From positions 372,001-436,000 of the forward strand of contig NZ_JACHDR010000001.1 in NCBI RefSeq assembly GCF_014201135.1: 64,000 bases of DNA, written 5' to 3'. Numbering within the stretch: the stretch's first letter is position 1; every line of letters starts with the position of its first letter. Positions 50,591 through 63,095 of this stretch are shown here, one piece after another. Source of the stretch: Neomicrococcus aestuarii. GTDB lineage: Bacteria > Actinomycetota > Actinomycetes > Actinomycetales > Micrococcaceae. The position numbers and the translations under genes are program-made. The notes under the pieces are model-generated. The model saw nothing but the letters and a program-made list of their open reading frames with translations. It was not told the DNA's origin and ran no database searches.

Positions 50591-52855
50591 ATGTCACGTC
50601 ACGATTCCGAGAATAACGACGCCGCCAACGAGCGGCGTCGAGAGTCGGGTGATTCCCGCTCGGATCGGCCGAGGCGAGAATTTGTAGCACGCGGAGATCG
50701 CCCGCAACGAAGCGGAGGCGACCGCAACGAGTCCAACGATCGTCGTGGATTCTCCGGAAACCGCGGCTTCAGCGGCTCACGTGAAGGTGGCCGCGAAGAT
50801 CGCGGTCAGGGCTTCCGCGGAGAAAGCCAAGGCGGCGGCGAGCGAGGCTTCCAGCGTCGCGATGACCGCAGTGAAGGTTTCCAGCGCCGCGACGATCGTG
50901 GCGACCGTCCATCGTTCGGCGACCGCAACGACCGTGGCGGTTTCAAGCCGCGTGAGGATCGCGGAGATCGTCCGTTCCAGCGTCGCGATGATCGCGGTGG
51001 CCGTCCGTCGTTTGGTGATCGTAACGACCGTGGTGGATTCAAGCCGCGTGAAGATCGTGGCGAGCGTCCGTCCTTCGGCGACCGCAACGACCGTGGCTTC
51101 CAGCGTCGCGATGATCGTGCCGGTGGGGGAGAGCGCCGTTCGTTCGGTAACCGCGACAGCCGTGGTGAAGGTTTCCAGCGTCGCGATGACCGCGGCGGCC
51201 GTCCGTCCTTCGGTGACCGCAACGATCGCGGTGGTTTCAAGCCGCGTGAGGATCGTGGGGATCGTCCGTTCCAGCGTCGTGAAGACCGTGGAGATCGCCC
51301 GTCGTTTGGTGATCGCAATGACCGCGGTGGTTTCAAGCCGCGTGAGGATCGTGGGGATCGTCCGTTCCAGCGTCGTGAAGACCGCGGTGACCGCCCATCG
51401 TTTGGTGACCGCGACAACCGTGGCCCTCGTCGTGACGATCGCGGTGACCGTCCGTCGTTTGGTGACCGCGACAACCGTGGCCCTCGTCGTGATGACCGTG
51501 GCGGCCGTCCATCTTTCGGTGATCGCAATGACCGTGGTGGTTTTAAGTCGCGTGAGGATCGTGGAGATCGTCCGTTCCAGCGCCGTGAAGACCGCGGTGA
51601 CCGTCCGTCGTTTGGTGATCGTGACAACCGCGGCCCACGCAACTTCGCTCCTCGCGATGACCAAGAGCGCGGTTCACGCCCTGAGCAGCCACGATTCCGC
51701 AAGCAGGAGTCAGGCCGTTCGCGCGATGATTTCAACCGTGATGATCGGGATTCGACCTTCGTTCGCGAAGACCGCCCAGGCTACCGTCCATTCGATGATG
51801 GCGAGCGGGGCCAGCGCACGCACAATCCAGCGGATTTGCGTTCGTCCAACCGTCCGGACCGTCCCAAGTCCCCAGATATTGATGCTGACGTGACGGGCAA
51901 GGAGCTTGACCGCTTTACGCGCGCCGAGCTTCGTTACCTCGATGACAAGAACGTTGAGTGGGTGTCTAAGCACCTCGTGATGGCTGGCCGTCTCATGGAT
52001 GAAGATCCGGAGATGGCGTACGAGCACGCTATTGCTGCAAGCCGCCGTGGCGGCCGCGTTGCCGTGGTTCGCGAAGCTGTGGGCCTCACGGCCTACAACA
52101 AGGGCGATTACCACGAGGCGCTGCGCGAACTGCGCACGTTCCGTCGCATTAGCGGCTCCAACATTCACTTGGCTCTCATGGCCGATTGCGAACGCGGATT
52201 GGGTCGACCTGAAAAGGCTCTCGAGACGATTCACAGCGAGGCTGCGGAGGAGCTCGACGTTCCTACCAAGGTGGAGCTTGCGATTGTTGCTTCGGGTGCT
52301 CAGCAGGACCTTGGCAACCTTGAGGCTGCCATCGCCGAGCTGGAGATTCCTCAGTTGGATATCAACCGCGCATTCTCTTTCAGCCCTCGCTTGTTTGAGG
52401 CTTACGCAGACGTCCTTGAGAAAGCTGATCGCGCTGAGGACGCCGTGAAGTGGCGTAACCAGATCAAGGTGGCCGAGTCTGCTTTGGGTATGGGTGAATT
52501 TGAGGAGCCAGAGATCGTTGACCTCGTTGAGGACGACGACGCAGCTGAAGACCGCGAAGGCGCTCAGGACACGCCGGGCGAGTCGGATGATGCCGAAGCT
52601 ACCGGCGCTCCTTCCGCTTACGGCAACGGTTACGAAGGCGACAACGCGTCAAGCGATGACATTGAGGACGAGGACGAGGACGACTTCGAGTCCGACGACG
52701 TCCTGTCCGGTGAAGAATCTGACGACGAAGATTCAGAGGATGAAGACTCGGATGACGAGGAATCTGACGATGAAGAGTCTGATCAGGATGATTCTGAGGA
52801 CGACTCGGAGAGCTTCGTGGCCGCTCCTGAATCAGACGAGCCTACTGAAAAGTGA
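50591..52855 (+). CDS. RG-repeat TPR-like protein with acidic tail
   Basis: 754 residues in three parts. Residues 1-425 are disordered and Arg/Gly/Asp-rich, with nine exact RPSFGDR units in longer blocks (DRPSFGDRNDRGGFKPREDRG, DRPFQRREDRG), mirrored by ~60-120 bp DNA repeats at 50880-51640. Residues 430-640 are helical and TPR-like (RAELRYLDDKNVEWVSKHLVMAGRLMDEDPEMAYEHAIAASRR, YNKGDYHEALRELRTFRR, LGRPEKALETIHSEA). Residues 645-754 are nearly all Asp/Glu/Ser. A homologue stands before the HAD-tlyA-nadK-recN-pyrG block in related genera. Function unknown; arginine-rich low complexity suggests RNA binding or condensate formation. The stop overlaps the HAD start. Confidence 0.85.
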   Translation: MSRHDSENNDAANERRRESGDSRSDRPRREFVARGDRPQRSGGDRNESNDRRGFSGNRGFSGSREGGREDRGQGFRGESQGGGERGFQRRDDRSEGFQRRDDRGDRPSFGDRNDRGGFKPREDRGDRPFQRRDDRGGRPSFGDRNDRGGFKPREDRGERPSFGDRNDRGFQRRDDRAGGGERRSFGNRDSRGEGFQRRDDRGGRPSFGDRNDRGGFKPREDRGDRPFQRREDRGDRPSFGDRNDRGGFKPREDRGDRPFQRREDRGDRPSFGDRDNRGPRRDDRGDRPSFGDRDNRGPRRDDRGGRPSFGDRNDRGGFKSREDRGDRPFQRREDRGDRPSFGDRDNRGPRNFAPRDDQERGSRPEQPRFRKQESGRSRDDFNRDDRDSTFVREDRPGYRPFDDGERGQRTHNPADLRSSNRPDRPKSPDIDADVTGKELDRFTRAELRYLDDKNVEWVSKHLVMAGRLMDEDPEMAYEHAIAASRRGGRVAVVREAVGLTAYNKGDYHEALRELRTFRRISGSNIHLALMADCERGLGRPEKALETIHSEAAEELDVPTKVELAIVASGAQQDLGNLEAAIAELEIPQLDINRAFSFSPRLFEAYADVLEKADRAEDAVKWRNQIKVAESALGMGEFEEPEIVDLVEDDDAAEDREGAQDTPGESDDAEATGAPSAYGNGYEGDNASSDDIEDEDEDDFESDDVLSGEESDDEDSEDEDSDDEESDDEESDQDDSEDDSESFVAAPESDEPTEK

Positions 52856-53907
52856 CTCAATCAGATGCTCTGATTGAGCGTTTTGATGCCGTTCTGTCCG
52901 ATTTGGACGGGGTGGTGTACGCCGGTGCCGGCGCAATTCCTGGAGCGCCTGAAGCGCTTCAGGAATGCGCCCGGCGCGGGTTGCACGTAGCTTTCATTAC
53001 GAACAACGCGTCGCGTTCACCGCGTCAAGTGGCCGAACATCTGCAAGAGCTTGGTGCGCCGGCTACTGAGGACACCGTGCTTGGCTCAGCTGATGCTGGC
53101 GTACAACTACTGGTGGATGAAGTTGCACGGTTCGGTCAGACTCCGCAACAGCTCGGCACCGTTGTGGTGGCCGGCTCCGCCTACCTAGAACAACAGGTGC
53201 GAAAAGCCGGGTTTACCGCGGTGCGTGCTCAAGAGGCTGACGGCACCCTCACATACGGCGCGGTGATTCAGGGCTTTGATCCGTCGTTGTCCTGGCTAGA
53301 TTTGGCGAACGCCTCCTTCGCCATCAACCGCGGAGCGCTGTGGGTGGCCACCAATACGGACTTCACCATTCCACGTGCGGAAGGCATCGCTCCCGGTAAC
53401 GGAGCACTGGTCAACGCTGTGGCGATGGCGACGGGAAAGCGGCCAGTGGTCGCCGGAAAACCGGAACCCGTCATGTTCAATCAGGCTGCTCGACAACTGA
53501 ATGCCTCGAAGCCAGTGGTTTTGGGCGATCGACTTGATACGGACATCAGGGGCGGCAATGCTGCCAACATTCCCACCGTCTTAGTGCTCACGGGCATCGA
53601 CTCGGTGGAGACTGCACTGGCAGCTGTTACGGAAGAGCGTCCCACGTTCATCCTGAACACCCTCACCGAGCTTTTCGAAACGTACGAGCCCGCCGAACCA
53701 GCCTCCGAAGACGCTCATAATTCCTGGACATGCGGGCCCTGGACGGCGGAATTCGATCCTGAAAGTGAAACGATAACGCTAGTGGGGGATTCACCGAACT
53801 CCGGCAAGCAGGACGTCAGAGCCTGGCGCGCAGCGTGTGCTGCGTACTGGAATGCCGTTCCGCACCAGCCGGAGCAACGCAGTCCCCACATAGTTTTTGT
53901 CCCATAA
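52852..53907 (+). CDS. HAD superfamily IIA (NagD-like) phosphatase
   Basis: 351 residues, GTG start overlapping the TPR gene stop (GTGA). HAD motif I DAVLSDLDGVVYAGAGAIPGAPEAL, motif II in VAFITNNASRSP, motif III/IV in KPEPVMFNQAARQL and VVLGDRLDTDIRGGNAANIPTVLVLTG. About 80 extra residues at the C-terminus (from ETYEPAEPASEDAHNSW) form an appended domain ending in AWRAACAAYWNAVPHQPEQRS. Substrate unknown; relatives include glycerol-phosphate and nucleotide phosphatases. Confidence 0.9.
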   Translation: MTQSDALIERFDAVLSDLDGVVYAGAGAIPGAPEALQECARRGLHVAFITNNASRSPRQVAEHLQELGAPATEDTVLGSADAGVQLLVDEVARFGQTPQQLGTVVVAGSAYLEQQVRKAGFTAVRAQEADGTLTYGAVIQGFDPSLSWLDLANASFAINRGALWVATNTDFTIPRAEGIAPGNGALVNAVAMATGKRPVVAGKPEPVMFNQAARQLNASKPVVLGDRLDTDIRGGNAANIPTVLVLTGIDSVETALAAVTEERPTFILNTLTELFETYEPAEPASEDAHNSWTCGPWTAEFDPESETITLVGDSPNSGKQDVRAWRAACAAYWNAVPHQPEQRSPHIVFVP

Positions 53908-53935
53908 GAACTCGCAGTAAAAGGAAGCGATCCGC

Positions 53936-54088
53936 ATTAACGATCCAGCACTCAGTGAACTGATCGACCGTGCAAACCAACTAGGAAAGAGCCCCTTGGA
54001 AGGCCGTCCTGAGGAATATCACAAGATCCTCGATGACCTCCAGGCTCACCTGAACCGATCCCCACAGGGTCCACACGCTTCTAGCTAG
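53936..54088 (+). CDS. Small 50-residue protein, apparent AUU start
   Basis: Reads I(M)NDPALSELIDRANQLGK, then SPLEGRPEEYHKILDDLQA and HLNRSPQGPHASS, stop TAG at 54086. AAGGAAG at 53921-53927 lies 8 nt before ATT 53936. An in-frame stop TAA lies at 53919-53921, and no ATG, GTG or TTG occurs in the first 20 codons, so ATT (or ATC 53930, too close to the ribosome site) is the best start. Two amphipathic helices are likely (residues 4-16 and 27-43). It sits alone between the HAD phosphatase and tlyA, where related genomes carry a similar short gene. Function unknown. Confidence 0.65.
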   Translation: MNDPALSELIDRANQLGKSPLEGRPEEYHKILDDLQAHLNRSPQGPHASS

Positions 54089-54150
54089 AACGACCCTAGC
54101 GAACCTGCAGCCACCCATCCCTGACCGCACTTTTCGTTGTAAGGATCACC

Positions 54151-54945
54151 GTGAATGAACGCCTCGATCAAGCGCTCGTGGCGAGAGGCCTCGCGCGCTC
54201 TCGAACGGTTGCGGCGAAACTCGTCGCCGAGGGAACGGTGTCCATCAACGGTGTGACCGCAACGAAAGCATCGCAGTCCGTCGAGGAATCTGACGTCCTA
54301 GACGTCGCCGAGAATGAGACGACCCAGTTTGTCTCTCGCGCCGGCCACAAACTCCACGGAGCACTCGAAGCACTTCAAGACATCACCGTGGCAGGAAAGC
54401 GGTGCCTCGACGCGGGGGCCAGCACGGGCGGATTCACGGATGTGTTGCTCCGACGAGGAGCTCGGGAGGTCGCAGCCGTGGACGTGGGGCACGGGCAGCT
54501 CGTGGACGAACTTCGCCACGACGATCGTGTTCATGTGTACGAAGGACTCAACGTTCGCTACATGAACCCGGAAGATATCGGCGGGCCAGTAGACCTGACG
54601 GTTGGCGATCTTTCTTTTATTTCGCTCAACCTTGTCCTGGAGCCGCTAGCGAAGGCAACTAAGCCGAGCGGCGACGTCGTACTGATGATCAAGCCCCAAT
54701 TTGAAGTGGGCCGCGAGGCTCTCGCAAGAGACGGCGTGGTCAGCTCGCCCGAACAGCGCCGCCGGGCCGTAGAACGAGTGGTGACGCGCGCTCAGGAGGT
54801 TGGATTGCGTGTGAACCGGCTCGAGCGAAGCCCGTTGCCGGGTCAAGATGGCAACCGTGAATTCTTTGCCTGGTTCACGGTTTCCACAGAAACGCGGCCC
54901 GAAGCGGATCTCAGCCTAATGCTGGAACAACTTGACTATTCTTGA
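54151..54945 (+). CDS. tlyA: TlyA family rRNA 2'-O-methyltransferase
   Basis: 264 residues, GTG start (MNERLDQALVARGLARSRTVAAKLVAEGTVSING). The N-terminal S4 RNA-binding domain (1-60) is followed by an RrmJ-type methylase: AdoMet loop CLDAGASTGGFTDVLLRRGAREVAAVDVGHGQL, DLTVGDLSFISL and VVLMIKPQFEVGRE. The mycobacterial enzyme methylates 16S C1409 and 23S C1920 and so confers capreomycin sensitivity. Here it precedes nadK and recN in the conserved order. Confidence 0.93.
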   Translation: MNERLDQALVARGLARSRTVAAKLVAEGTVSINGVTATKASQSVEESDVLDVAENETTQFVSRAGHKLHGALEALQDITVAGKRCLDAGASTGGFTDVLLRRGAREVAAVDVGHGQLVDELRHDDRVHVYEGLNVRYMNPEDIGGPVDLTVGDLSFISLNLVLEPLAKATKPSGDVVLMIKPQFEVGREALARDGVVSSPEQRRRAVERVVTRAQEVGLRVNRLERSPLPGQDGNREFFAWFTVSTETRPEADLSLMLEQLDYS

Positions 54946-55054
54946 CCTGAACCACGCTTGAACTGAATGACGAGCAACAGATTTCCCGGATCGAAACTGA
55001 CAGAGGTTAGAGTTTCATACTGAATGGAACGTAGCTTCGAATGGAAAGGCACGA

Positions 55055-56073
55055 ATGCGGCACATTTTGGTCCTCGCGCACACTGGTCGAAGCGAGGCAG
55101 TTCAATCGGCCGTAGACACGTGCCACCAGCTTGTTTCCGCCGGTTTGATGCCCGTGATTCGCGCCGCTGATCTTGACTGCATTCTGGAAGCAGAACCGAG
55201 CCTCGTTGACGTGGTTAAAGTTCTGGATCGGGATGTGCCACTCGACGAGATCGAACTCGGCATGGTCCTTGGTGGAGATGGCACCATTCTGCGTTCCGCT
55301 GAGATCGTTCGCGACGCCAACCCGCCGATGTTGGGCGTCAATCTGGGGCACGTAGGTTTCCTCGCGGAGAGCGAGCACACTGAGCTCACTCAGGCCGTGC
55401 AGCGAGTCGTCAATCGTCAATACGTCGTGGAAGAGCGCATGACCATTGACGTGGAAGTGTGGCTTGACCACCAGAAGATCGCTCACACGTGGGCGCTCAA
55501 TGAAGCAACCGTCGAAAAAGCAGACCGAGAGCGCATGCTCGAAGTGGTTATTGAAGTAGACGCCAACCCCATCAGCACCTTCGGTTGCGACGGTGTGGTC
55601 ATGGCAACCCCCACCGGTTCCACGGCGTATGCGTTTTCTGCTGGAGGACCTGTGGTGTGGCCAGAGGTGTCCGCGTTGGTGATGGTCCCGATTGCGGCTC
55701 ACGCGCTGTTCGCAAAGCCGCTAGTGGTCTCTCCAGCCTCCACCATGGCGGTCGAAGTGCTCACCCGGACGGATGCTCAGGGTGTTTTGTGGTGCGATGG
55801 TCGACGCACCGTCGAATTACCCCCGGGCGCCCGCGTAGAAGTGACTCGCTCCGCCTTCCCCGTGCGCCTAGCCCGCTTGAGCGAAACACCGTTCGCCGAA
55901 CGCCTCGTTCGCAAATTCGAATTGCCCATCAAGGGCTGGCGCGGACCCGTCCCTACCACGTCACGGGATACGCCGACCACGGCAATTCCTGTGATCCGCG
56001 AAGCTGACGTGGTGGAACCGCCGCACAACACCGAACGACTCCAATACCTACCGGGGCATCACAACAACACGCC

Positions 56074-56077
<4 letters not shown>
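55055..56077 (+). CDS. nadK: NAD kinase
   Basis: 340 residues. Phosphorylates NAD to NADP. GGDGT motif in MVLGGDGTILRSAEIVRDANPPMLGVNLGHVGFLAE, second conserved block NEATVEKADRERMLEV, and FGCDGVVMATPTGSTAYAFSAGGPVVWPE. The C-terminal 40 residues (VPTTSRDTPTTAIPVIREAD) form a variable tail. The stop overlaps the recN start (ATGA). Confidence 0.96.
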
Positions 56078-59516
<3,439 letters not shown>

Positions 59517-59522
59517 TGTGAC

Positions 59523-59553
59523 GCTGGCGGTTTTCCACGTGAGAACCGCCAGC
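59523..59553 (+). terminator. Hairpin after pyrG
   Basis: GCTGGCGGTT (59523) pairs with AACCGCCAGC (to 59553) around TTCCACGTGAG, followed by TGCAAAAACTC. No strong T-tract, so termination may be partial before the Nudix gene. Confidence 0.55.
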
Positions 59554-59582
59554 TGCAAAAACTCTCAAGGAAGACTCTCCTC

Positions 59583-60241
59583 ATGACGATTCAGGACCGC
59601 GCAGTCAACTTTCCAGTGGCCTCGCGGTCCGTCGTGTATGAGGGCCGTGTCTGGAACATTGTTCATGACAAGTTCGTGTTCCCAGACACGGTGAGACTCT
59701 CGGCAGGGACTACATTGATCACCCCGGTGCCGTGGCGGTCGTGGCTCTTGATGAGCAAGACCGTGTCCTCATGATTGAGCAGTACCGGCAACCCGTGGGC
59801 ATGTACCTTTGGGAAGTGCCCGCAGGTTTGTTGGATATCGCCGGCGAGGATCCATTGACCGCCGCGCAGCGCGAGCTCTTCGAAGAGGCCGATGTTCGAG
59901 CCGACGAGTGGCACGTGCTGGTGGATCAGTTCAACTCTCCGGGCTCCTCAGCCGAAGCGTTGCGCATCTTCTTGGCACAGGAAATCCATGAGATTCCAGA
60001 GAGTGAGCGCTTCACCCGTGACGGTGAGGAAGCCTCCATGGAGCTTCGCTGGGTGCAATTTGCCGAAGCGCTTGATGCAGTGATGGACGGCCGGATTCAT
60101 AACCCCAGCGCTGTGAGTGGACTGATGGCCTTGTTCGTTGCCAAACAGCGCGGCCTGGATGCGCTCCGCGAACCGGACGCTGACTGGAGTGCGCACCCCG
60201 CCTTCCGCGATCAGACTTCACCCAGCGCTCAGGACGCATGA
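59583..60241 (+). pseudogene. ADP-ribose pyrophosphatase-type Nudix hydrolase with apparent frameshift
   Basis: The first frame (59583-59692) reads MTIQDRAVNFPVASRSVVYEGRVWNIVHDKFVFPDT. The frame one base back then continues (from 59690) GETLGRDYIDHPGAVAVVALDEQDRVLM to the stop at 60241, with the Nudix region VPAGLLDIAGEDPLTAAQRELFEEADV. The joined reading DT-GETLGRDYIDHPGAVAV is exactly what this family shows, so one G seems missing at ACGGTGAG (59688-59695; ACGGGTGAG expected). This is either a real inactivating change or a sequence error. Relatives split ADP-ribose. The stop overlaps xerD (ATGA). Confidence 0.85.
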
Positions 60242-61173
60242 ATCAGCTGCGCCGCGAACTTGAATCCTACGTTCAACACGTCGCGATCGAGCGCGGGCTA
60301 GCCAAGAACACGGTCGCCGCCTACCGGCGCGATCTTGAGCGGTACGTAGCGTTTCTTGAGAACCGTGGCGTTCAGCGCGCCGAAGATGTCACGCGCGCCG
60401 AGGTCACCACGTTCGCCCAAGACATTCGCGACGGTGCGGACGGGGGAGCCCCACTGAGCGCACGCTCGGCGGCGCGCACGGTGGTTGCGGTGCGTGGGCT
60501 CCATAAATTTTGGGTGCTCGAAGGTACGACGACGGATAACCCAGCGTCCGAGGTCCAGCCACCTTCTGTGGGGCAGCGGCTGCCTAAAGCACTGACGATC
60601 GATGAAGTGCGACGCATTCTTGAAGCTACCGAGAACGAAACGCCTGCCGGGCTTCGTGACAGGGCGCTCTTGGAGTTCTTGTATTCCACGGGCGCACGTA
60701 TTTCTGAGGCAGTGTCACTGGATGTGGATGACGTATTCGTGGATCAGCAAGGTCCTGGCCCTGGCATGGTGCGCGTTCGCGGTAAGGGTTCCAAAGAGCG
60801 CATTGTTCCCATGGGCAGTTTCGCCCTCGAGGCGCTCAATAACTATTTGGTGCGCACGCGACCGCTCCTTGTTGCTAAGGGCAAAGGCACCCCAGCGCTC
60901 TTTTTGAATCTCCGGGGTGGGCGCCTCTCCCGACAGTCCGCCTGGACCATCATTCAGCACGCTGCCGAGCGCGCGCAGATCGGCAAGGAAGTCTCCCCGC
61001 ACACCATGCGGCACTCCTTTGCCACTCACTTGCTTCAAGGCGGCGCGGACGTCCGCGTGGTTCAAGAGCTCCTTGGACACGCGTCCGTCACCACAACTCA
61101 GGTGTACACGCACGTCACCGTGGACACGCTGCGTGAAATCTACGCGTCCGCTCACCCAAGAGCTCGTCTCTAG
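60238..61173 (+). CDS. xerD: Tyrosine recombinase XerD
   Basis: 311 residues. SAM-like N-terminal domain (SYVQHVAIERGLAKNTVAAYRRDLERYVAFLE) and a catalytic domain with R in YSTGARISEAVSLDVDDV, K in GKGSKERIVPMG, HxxR in VSPHTMRHSFATHLLQGGADVRVVQELLGH, and the nucleophile Tyr in TTTQVYTHVTVD. Resolves chromosome dimers at dif together with XerC; the position after pyrG and the Nudix gene is conserved in actinobacteria. Confidence 0.95.
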   Translation: MNQLRRELESYVQHVAIERGLAKNTVAAYRRDLERYVAFLENRGVQRAEDVTRAEVTTFAQDIRDGADGGAPLSARSAARTVVAVRGLHKFWVLEGTTTDNPASEVQPPSVGQRLPKALTIDEVRRILEATENETPAGLRDRALLEFLYSTGARISEAVSLDVDDVFVDQQGPGPGMVRVRGKGSKERIVPMGSFALEALNNYLVRTRPLLVAKGKGTPALFLNLRGGRLSRQSAWTIIQHAAERAQIGKEVSPHTMRHSFATHLLQGGADVRVVQELLGHASVTTTQVYTHVTVDTLREIYASAHPRARL

Positions 61174-61313
61174 CACGCTCCTTCGCACTCCCTAGTATCG
61201 CCGCCAAAATCTTTGGGTTGAACTGTCAGATTTTCCGGACTGTCGGACATATCTGCAGTAAGACTCAGAGTAGCTATCAATGGGGATGGCCGGTCGCCAG
61301 CGAAGGGGGAGTA

Positions 61314-61409
61314 GTGAGCGTTCAATATGAGCAAGACGTCAACACGTTATATCAGCGCCATGCTTCAACCAGGATCTCACCGACCGTGTGGTCGCACGAG
61401 CACCTCTGA
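61314..61409 (+). pseudogene. Remnant of a sigma factor gene
   Basis: From GTG 61314, preceded by AAGGGGGA, the frame reads MSVQYEQDVNTLYQRHASTRIS and stops after 31 residues. QDVNTLYQRHA matches the start QDIDSLYQRHA of the intact sigma factor at 63096, and the ribosome-site region is similar too. After position 12-18 the similarity is lost. It looks like the 5' stub of a former paralogue. Confidence 0.7.
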
Positions 61410-61443
61410 CTAACGGTCTTGCGGCGTCCAATGATCTAGCGCT

Positions 61444-61686
61444 GTGACCACCACGGATACTGACGGCAACGAGCGCACGAATCTTCGATTCCTGCCGCAG
61501 GATCAGCCAGTGACGGGATCAGGGTGCGACTATCCGGAACTTATCGAGACACCGAGCGGCTCGTGGACTGCGGATTTTGGCCGATTCTACGGATTCGTGT
61601 CAGAGGATGAAGTCAGCCAGTTCGTTGACTCTCAGGAGTGGGCTGACCTGATTCGTCTTGCTAATTCTCTGCAGCGCACCCAGTAG
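61444..61686 (+). pseudogene. Fragment related to the secreted protein at 61826
   Basis: 80 codons. Its end, EVSQFVDSQEWADLIRLANSLQRTQ, parallels the C-terminus of the next gene (ELNSFTKSVAWQDIVRFAGSLQFS). The earlier part GCDYPELIETPSGSWTADFGRFYGF also fits a terminal module. No signal peptide; the GTG start at 61444 has no good ribosome site. It is best read as the decayed C-terminal piece of a duplicate; a small expressed protein is a less likely alternative. Confidence 0.6.
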
Positions 61687-61825
61687 ATCCCGGCGGTAAT
61701 CAGGGATGTCGTCGTCGTTATCAAAAATTTATCTTGGCTAGTGTCAAGAAAATACTTTTGTCAGACATATAGAGAGTGACGGGGCGCACACAAAGCTCCT
61801 CGCGCTCTCTCTGAAAGGCACGATC

Positions 61826-62947
61826 ATGACGGAACACTCCACCCAAGATTGGCGTATTCGTAATGCCATTGCTGGCGTAGCGGTATCTTCGCTCCTCGCG
61901 GCATCCTTCATCCCCTCGGCAGCAGCTGCAGCTCCAACTGCACCGGCACAACTTGCTTCAGGAGCTTCTACTTCCTCACCGGCGGCGACCGTCGAAGAAG
62001 TCGGCATCGAGTTGCCTGAAGGACTTCAGTCGGCTCATGACTCAGTCTTCTGGGCCGATAACGAGGCCTGCGCCTCCTTCTCCTTTGCGTCCATCGATGG
62101 TCCGTACACGAATTCCTCCAGCCCAGTGCTCGGTTGCGTTGACGGGTACGTGGCATTCCTCAACAAGAGCGAGGAATACTACGTGCAACTCTCTGAGGAT
62201 GAAATTGACGGCGACTACACTCGCGTGATGTTCGCCTACCATGACGGCGATGCATGGACCCTGCACGGGGACTTTGCGTACGTCTGGCCGTACCCGTTCT
62301 TGCGCACCTTAACAAATGCCACGGGACCTGCGCTCGAACAAGAAATGGAAGACCAGCTCCTCAATGCGGGAATCTGGGTTCCAAACATGAATCAGCTTGT
62401 GGGCCCGAACACCGCAATGTGGACCTCCAACGAACCGGCCGATTCGTGGTCGAGGCAAGATTTGCCCGGACAGCCTGGCGTGTCCGCCGAGATTCGTGAT
62501 GACTGGACTATCTACAGGAATCTTTGGTCCGAGGGCACACCTGACATGATCATGGACCGCTTCGGCAATTATCACCTGTCCGTGTTCCACACCGATTCCT
62601 CGGTAGAAACTCCGAGCGAATGCAATGGGCCGATTGGGGACTACCGCATTGTGAAATCCGCTGAGTTGGGACTGACGTCCAACGGCGAGAAGGTCAAAGT
62701 GGCACTCGTTTCCATTACCGAAGAGGGAATCGTAAGCCACCGAGTGGTGTTGCTTCCTGGATCAGCAACGAAGTCCGGCGAACTGTGTGTCCTTAACGGA
62801 TGGTTGAACATCGACGGCCACGGTTCCATGGATCCCACCATCATGAGTGGTGTCCGATTTGATTCCAAGAAAGAACTCAATTCCTTCACGAAGTCAGTTG
62901 CGTGGCAGGACATTGTTCGCTTCGCTGGCAGCCTGCAATTCAGTTAG
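61826..62947 (+). CDS. Secreted protein of unknown function
   Basis: 373 residues with a signal peptide (WRIRNAIAGVAVSSLLAASFIPSAAAAAP, cleavage likely near residue 36), followed by an Ala/Pro/Thr/Ser linker and a mature domain. The domain is rich in Trp, Asp and Tyr (DSVFWADNEACASFSFASIDGPY, MFAYHDGDAWTLHGDFAYVWPYPFLR) with four to six cysteines likely forming disulphides. No family recognised. The terminal module resembles the fragment at 61444. ATG 61826 has GAAAGG upstream. It stands between a dead and a live sigma factor gene, suggesting an extracytoplasmic stress or sensing role; that is inference. Confidence 0.75.
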   Translation: MTEHSTQDWRIRNAIAGVAVSSLLAASFIPSAAAAAPTAPAQLASGASTSSPAATVEEVGIELPEGLQSAHDSVFWADNEACASFSFASIDGPYTNSSSPVLGCVDGYVAFLNKSEEYYVQLSEDEIDGDYTRVMFAYHDGDAWTLHGDFAYVWPYPFLRTLTNATGPALEQEMEDQLLNAGIWVPNMNQLVGPNTAMWTSNEPADSWSRQDLPGQPGVSAEIRDDWTIYRNLWSEGTPDMIMDRFGNYHLSVFHTDSSVETPSECNGPIGDYRIVKSAELGLTSNGEKVKVALVSITEEGIVSHRVVLLPGSATKSGELCVLNGWLNIDGHGSMDPTIMSGVRFDSKKELNSFTKSVAWQDIVRFAGSLQFS

Positions 62948-62970
62948 TTCAGTTCAGGTGCACTCTTCAT

Positions 62971-63037
62971 GACGACGGCGCAGCTTGCGACCGTAGGCCA
63001 GCTGTAGTTGGTCAGGGGTTGCGGGCTGCGTCGTTGC
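62971..63037. repeat. Hairpin made of CTGCG-CGTCG motif copies
   Basis: GACGACGGCGCAGCTTGCG (62971-62989), the reverse of the AAGCTGCGNCGTCGT motif, can pair with GCTGCGTCGTTGC (63025-63037). It lies between the secreted-protein gene and the sigma gene and may end the former transcript. Confidence 0.45.
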
Positions 63038-63095
63038 GTGAGGGGTTGCTTTCATCGCACGTTTTGCAAGGATGAGAAGGAGGTAGGGGGCAGAC

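Noticed and set aside
50745-51893. Repeat-rich frames on both strands within the RG-repeat gene
   Set aside because: Periodic DNA repeats keep all frames open. Only the frame continuing into the TPR domain and overlapping the HAD gene is credible.
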